Source: Hyphomicrobiales bacterium
Lineage (GTDB): Bacteria; Pseudomonadota; Alphaproteobacteria; Rhizobiales; Aestuariivirgaceae
Length of the DNA: 8,746 bases
Assembly (NCBI GenBank): GCA_014380505.1
Contig: JACMJT010000085.1
Location: 1 to 8,746, forward strand
Direction: 5' to 3'
The translations under genes and the position numbers were made by a program. How positions within the stretch are numbered: the first letter of the stretch is position 1; each line of letters opens with the position of its first letter. Below are positions 5,076-8,746 of this stretch, one piece after another. The notes below the pieces were generated by a model. The model had not been told where the DNA came from. It searched no databases and saw only the letters and a program-made list of their open reading frames with translations.

Positions 5076-6169
5076 TGGCCTCGGTACGCGACGAACTGCC
5101 GGCCTGGGTCGATGTGGGCGTGATCCCGCTGCTCAATCTCGCCGTGGCCCTGATCATCGCCGGACTTGTTGTAATGGTCATCGGCGAAAGTCCATGGGAA
5201 GCTTTGGGCATCATGTTAAATGGCGCGGTGGGAAGTCTAAAGGGCTGGGGCTATCTGCTCTACTACGCCACCAACTTCACCTTTACCGGGCTGGCCGTGG
5301 CCATCGCCTTTCATGCGGGTCTCTTTAACATTGGCGGCGAGGGACAGGTCTATATCGCAGGCCTGGGGGCGGGCGTCGTCGGCCTCGGGTTAGGCTTTCT
5401 ACCTTGGCAACTCGCCCTGCCGCTGGCCGTTCTCGCCTGCATGGCGTTCGGCGCGGCCTGGGCTTTTATCCCCGCCTATCTCCAGGCAAAGCGCGGCAGC
5501 CACATCGTCATCACCACCATCATGTTCAATTACATTGCCGCAAGCGCGATGGTCTATATCATCATTAATGTGTTCCGGCCCGCGGGCCGCATGGCCGTCG
5601 AAAGCCGCGAGATCACCAACGCCGTCATGCCGGGCTTCCGCCAGATCGGCCTGTGGCTCGGCGTGAAGCTGCCCAACACGCCGCTTAATGTCACCCTGTT
5701 CCTGGCGGTCATTGCCGCCTGGGCCCTGTGGTATCTCCTGTGGCGGACGAGACTTGGTTATGAAATCCGCGCCGTCGGCGCCAACGTTGATGCTGCGGTC
5801 TATGCGGGCATCAAACCAAGCCGCATCATCATTATCGCCATGCTGATCTCAGGCGGGCTGGCGGGACTGATGGCCGTCAATGAAATACTTGGCGTGCAGC
5901 ATCGCCTTGTCCTTGAATTCGCCGGTGGGGCCGGCTTCGTCGGGATCGCGGTTGCATTGATGGGCCGGTCCCATCCGGCGGGCGTGGTCCTATCCGCCAT
6001 GCTCTTCGGGCTGCTCTATCAGGGCGGCACCGAACTTTCCTTTGCCAAGCCCGCCATCACCCGCGACATGATCGTGGTGATCCAGGGCCTCGTCATCCTG
6101 TTCATGGGAGCCCTCGAACAGGCCTTCCGGCCGTGGCTCGTGCCGCTGTTTGTCAAACAGGAAGCTTGA
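5075..6169 (+). CDS. BMP-type nucleoside ABC transporter permease 1 (YufP/NupP-like)
   Basis: A 364-residue integral membrane protein of the BPD_transp_2 (branched-chain amino acid/ribose permease) family. Many hydrophobic segments are visible, starting with VIPLLNLAVALIIAGLVV (16-33). The family motif FNIGGEGQ lies at 84-91 and the conserved RAVGANVDAAVYAGI follows in the second half. It forms one half of the inner-membrane channel with the permease encoded next. The start is a GTG at 5075 overlapping the TAG of the ATPase gene by one base, with GAGG at 5064-5067 as ribosome-binding site. That arrangement implies coupled translation. The specific substrate cannot be read from the sequence. 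Confidence 0.93.
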   Translation: MASVRDELPAWVDVGVIPLLNLAVALIIAGLVVMVIGESPWEALGIMLNGAVGSLKGWGYLLYYATNFTFTGLAVAIAFHAGLFNIGGEGQVYIAGLGAGVVGLGLGFLPWQLALPLAVLACMAFGAAWAFIPAYLQAKRGSHIVITTIMFNYIAASAMVYIIINVFRPAGRMAVESREITNAVMPGFRQIGLWLGVKLPNTPLNVTLFLAVIAAWALWYLLWRTRLGYEIRAVGANVDAAVYAGIKPSRIIIIAMLISGGLAGLMAVNEILGVQHRLVLEFAGGAGFVGIAVALMGRSHPAGVVLSAMLFGLLYQGGTELSFAKPAITRDMIVVIQGLVILFMGALEQAFRPWLVPLFVKQEA

Positions 6170-6172
6170 GCG

Positions 6173-7138
6173 ATGGAAACGCTGGGCCTTCTCCCTGAAA
6201 TCCTCGCCTCCTCCATCAGGCTTTCCGTACCTCTGATCTTCGCTTGTCTAGCCGGCTTGTGGTCGGAGCGCTCCGGCATTGTCGATATCGGCCTCGAAGG
6301 CAAGCTGATCGCCGGAGCTTTTGCCGCCGCGGCGGCAGCGCATGCCTTCCACTCGCCTTGGGCCGGAATGTTCTTTGCGCTGATCATCTCGATGTTGATG
6401 GCGTTGATCCACGGCTATGCCTCCATCAGCCAGCGCGGCAACCAGGTGATTTCGGGCGTGGCCATCAACATGCTCGCCGCGGGCCTCGCCCTGGTGCTCG
6501 GCAATACCTGGTTCGGCGAAGGCGGGCAAACGCCGCCGCTGCAACCGAATGAGCGCTTCATGCCGTTACTATTTCCGGGTTCTGGGGCTCTCCGGGACGT
6601 GCCCATAATCGGTTGGATATCCACAATCGTCGCGGGCCATTCACTGCTGGCCTATGGGGCCTTCGCGGCTGTTCCGCTCACCGCCTGGGCGCTGGCTCGC
6701 ACACGCTTCGGCCTCAGGCTGCGCGCGGTGGGCGAAAATCCCCATGCCGTCGATACCGCGGGTATTTCAGTCGCCTGGCTCCGCTACCGCGCCGTGATCA
6801 TAACTGGCCTCCTCTGCGGCCTTGGCGGGACCTATCTGGCGATTTCGCAATCGGCAGGATTCATCAAGGACATGTCGGCGGGCAAAGGCTTCATCGCACT
6901 AGCCGCCCTGATTTTCGCCAACTGGCGTCCGTTCCGGGCGCTTGGCGCCTGCCTGCTGTTCGGGTTCCTCGACGCCGCCGCGATACGCCTCCAGGGCGCC
7001 GACGTGGGTGGCTTCACCATTCCGGTCCAGGCGGTGCAGGCCTTGCCCTATGTGCTGACCGTGATCCTGCTCGCGGGCTTTATCGGCAAGTCCATCCCGC
7101 CCAGAGCCAGCGGCATCCCCTATGTGAAGGATCGGTGA
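6173..7138 (+). CDS. BMP-type nucleoside ABC transporter permease 2 (YufQ/NupQ-like)
   Basis: A 321-residue BPD_transp_2 family membrane protein, the partner of the preceding permease. It carries the diagnostic motif VDIGLEGK (37-44), conserved GNQVISGVAINMLAAG near the middle, RAVGENPHAVDTAGI, and SAGKGFIALAALIFANW toward the end, in the order expected for the family. It starts 3 bases after the previous stop with AGGAAG about 8 bases upstream, so all three membrane and ATPase genes are one translational unit. The stop codon lies only 7 bases from the stop of the convergent choline-type ATPase gene, so the operon ends here without an obvious terminator. Catabolic genes that would name the substrate are not in the window. 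Confidence 0.93.
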   Translation: METLGLLPEILASSIRLSVPLIFACLAGLWSERSGIVDIGLEGKLIAGAFAAAAAAHAFHSPWAGMFFALIISMLMALIHGYASISQRGNQVISGVAINMLAAGLALVLGNTWFGEGGQTPPLQPNERFMPLLFPGSGALRDVPIIGWISTIVAGHSLLAYGAFAAVPLTAWALARTRFGLRLRAVGENPHAVDTAGISVAWLRYRAVIITGLLCGLGGTYLAISQSAGFIKDMSAGKGFIALAALIFANWRPFRALGACLLFGFLDAAAIRLQGADVGGFTIPVQAVQALPYVLTVILLAGFIGKSIPPRASGIPYVKDR

Positions 7139-7145
7139 TGGCCCT

Positions 7146-8336
7146 TCAGTCGGACCGCTTGAGCACGGCCTGCAGAACGTTGCGCACGCCGATGGAGCCG
7201 ACGAAACGGTCGTCATCGTCGAAGAGCGCCACGGGGGCGGTGTCGGCATTGTGCATGGCGAGCATCACGACCTTGAGCGAAGTGCCGGGCCGCGCCCAAT
7301 AAACGGGACGGGTGCCTTCTGCGATGGGGTTCTCGACTTCGGTGCAGGGGACCCAGGTCGCTTTCCTCTTGTCGCGTTCGGCATCGACCACCTTACCGCT
7401 CTTGTTGAGTTTGAAGCGTGTCGTCTTTCGTTTGTCGAGCCACACCCAGCCTGCGCCAGCTTTCTCAAGCTCATGGAGGGATTTCATGACATTCCACGCG
7501 GTGAGTACGCTCAGCGGATTCACATTAGCGATGAATTCCCGGACGTAGTCATTGGCGGGGCGGAGCACGATATCTTCCGGCGGACCGGACTGCACGATGC
7601 GGCCGCCTTCCATGATGGTGATGCGGTTGCCGATCTTGAGGGCCTCCTCGAGATCGTGGCTGACGAATATGATGGTCTTCTTCAACGTCTTCTGCAGCTG
7701 CAGCAACTCATCCTGCAGTTTGGTGCGGATCAGGGGATCGAGCGCCGAGAAGGGCTCGTCCATGAGGAGGATCGGCGCTTCGGTGGCAAAGGCGCGGGCC
7801 AGTCCCACGCGCTGCTGCATGCCGCCGGAAAGCTCATGGGCATATTTGCCGGCCCACTGATCAAGCCCCACAAGCTTGAGCTGTTTGTCCACGCGCTCTT
7901 TCCGTTCGGCATCGGGAACGCCGGCGAGTTCGAGGCCGAAGCCCACGTTTTCGGCAACCGTGCGCCATGGCAGCAGGGCGAATTGCTGAAACACCATGGC
8001 GACCTGGCGCTGGCGCACCCGGCGCAAGGTAGCTTCGTTGCAGGTGACGACGTCAACCATTTGTCCGCCGTCATTCACCAGCACTTGGCCGCGCGTCACC
8101 TTGTTGAGGCCGTTGACGGCCCGCAGTAGCGTCGACTTGCCGGAACCTGAAAGGCCCATCAGCACCGAAATCTCGCCTTCCTTCACCACCAGACTGGCGC
8201 CCGCGGCACCCAGCACCGATCCGGTCTTGGCCAGAATGTCAGAACGGCTTTGGCCCGCGTCGAGCATGGCAAGTGCTTGGGGCGCACTTTTTCCGAAAAT
8301 GATATCGACGTTATTGAACTCGACCGCGACGCTCAT
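7146..8336 (-). CDS. choV: Choline/betaine-type ABC transporter ATP-binding protein (ChoV/ProV family)
   Basis: A 396-residue ATPase of the quaternary-amine uptake family. It has the family's N-terminal insertion ALAMLDAGQSRSDILAKTG (21-39) before Walker A GLSGSGKST (61-69), a Q-loop at FQQF (116-119), signature LSGGMQQR (169-176), Walker B LLMDEP (190-195) and switch His227. All catalytic residues are intact. The N-terminal insertion resembles ChoV of rhizobial ChoXWV most, but ProV-like glycine betaine carriers are close relatives. Residues after about 275 form a tail with a charged stretch (301-327) and a CBS-like half domain (368-392, VALFDDDDRFVGSIGV), which in relatives senses ionic strength. 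Its ATG overlaps the permease stop as ATGA, so it belongs to the same operon. Confidence 0.88.
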   Translation of the reverse strand: MSVAVEFNNVDIIFGKSAPQALAMLDAGQSRSDILAKTGSVLGAAGASLVVKEGEISVLMGLSGSGKSTLLRAVNGLNKVTRGQVLVNDGGQMVDVVTCNEATLRRVRQRQVAMVFQQFALLPWRTVAENVGFGLELAGVPDAERKERVDKQLKLVGLDQWAGKYAHELSGGMQQRVGLARAFATEAPILLMDEPFSALDPLIRTKLQDELLQLQKTLKKTIIFVSHDLEEALKIGNRITIMEGGRIVQSGPPEDIVLRPANDYVREFIANVNPLSVLTAWNVMKSLHELEKAGAGWVWLDKRKTTRFKLNKSGKVVDAERDKRKATWVPCTEVENPIAEGTRPVYWARPGTSLKVVMLAMHNADTAPVALFDDDDRFVGSIGVRNVLQAVLKRSD

Positions 8337-8746
8337 TTCTTGTCACTCGATTTCATGGCAAGGGCGCGGTCGAGCAGGATGGCGAGGATTACAATGGCAA
8401 GCCCCGCTTCGATGCCGAGCGGAATATTGCGGTTGGCCAGCGCCTTGTTGACCGGATTGCCGAGACTGGGGGCGCCGATAAGGGTGGCGAACACCACCAT
8501 GGAGAGCGACAGCATGATGCACTGGGTGAGGCCCGCCATGATCGATGGCAGTGCGGCAGGCAACTCAACCTTCCACAAGAGTTGCCGCTTGGTGGCGCCA
8601 AAGCTTTCGCCCGCCTCCAGCATTGGCTTCGGGATCGAGGTAAGGCCCAGATAAGTCATGCGCACCGGTGCGGGCATGGCAAAGATAATGGTGACGATGA
8701 GCGCCGGTGCGGCGCCGAGGCCGAAAAGAATGAGAATGGGTATAAG
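8333..8746 (-). CDS. choW: Choline/betaine-type ABC transporter permease, C-terminal part (cut by window edge)
   Basis: The last 137 residues of an inner-membrane permease whose frame stays open to the window edge. About half of a normal ChoW/ProW protein is visible. It holds the cytoplasmic EAA loop that docks with the ATPase (EAGESFGATKRQLLWKVELP, then ALPSIMAG), the conserved transmembrane stretch LSMVVFATLIGAPSLG, and the closing GIEAGLAIVILAILLDR. These match quaternary-amine permeases rather than other ABC permeases. Internal ATG codons such as 8677 are not the start, because the frame upstream (LIPILILFGLGAAPAL) still reads as permease. The gene ends with TGA overlapping the ATPase ATG. 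A periplasmic binding protein may lie outside the window. Confidence 0.9.
   Translation of the reverse strand, partial: LIPILILFGLGAAPALIVTIIFAMPAPVRMTYLGLTSIPKPMLEAGESFGATKRQLLWKVELPAALPSIMAGLTQCIMLSLSMVVFATLIGAPSLGNPVNKALANRNIPLGIEAGLAIVILAILLDRALAMKSSDKK

Noticed and set aside
7251..8129. A 292-codon plus-strand frame opposite the choline-type ATPase gene.
   Set aside because: Shadow of a gene with complete Walker and signature motifs; composition (Ala, His, Leu, Gly) is that of an antisense frame.

Overview
This window looks like ordinary chromosomal DNA of an alphaproteobacterium, most likely of the Hyphomicrobiales (Rhizobiales). The grounds are GC-rich coding sequence, the gene order rpoN-hpf-ptsN, the pairing of a DUF1150 protein with a small heat-shock protein, and a ChoV-type transporter ATPase. 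I see no rRNA, tRNA, CRISPR array, transposase or phage gene.

Layout. Positions 1-1415 (+) hold the end of rpoN (sigma-54), then hpf (ribosome hibernation factor) and ptsN (EIIA-Ntr). This is the classical nitrogen-PTS and stress-regulation cluster. Positions 1416-1616 are a convergent intergenic region with a perfect 27-bp inverted repeat. Each arm is itself a hairpin with a GAAA loop, so the element is REPIN- or MITE-like. Positions 2307-1617 (-) form a two-gene operon, a small Hsp20 chaperone followed by a DUF1150 protein. The ribosome-binding site of the second gene lies in the last codons of the first. Upstream is a candidate RpoH (sigma-32) promoter and a leader whose last hairpin could hide the hsp20 ribosome-binding site, as in ROSE RNA thermometers.

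Positions 2499-7138 (+) are a complete four-gene ABC importer of the BMP/PnrA nucleoside type: a periplasmic binding protein, a two-domain ATPase and two permeases. A 12-bp perfect hairpin separates the binding-protein gene from the ATPase gene, and the last three genes are tightly coupled. Positions 8746-7146 (-) hold the end of a quaternary-amine (choline or betaine) ABC permease and its complete ATPase, overlapping by ATGA. This operon converges on the nucleoside importer with only 7 nt between the two stop codons.

How the genes work together. The left part combines global regulation (sigma-54, EIIA-Ntr) with protein and ribosome protection under stress (HPF, Hsp20). The right part is nutrient and osmolyte uptake. 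No catabolic gene is present, so transporter substrates are inferred from family resemblance only. I do not see a novel multi-gene system. The parts most worth a second look are non-coding: the ROSE-like leader, the inverted-repeat element between convergent genes, and the hairpin inside the importer operon.
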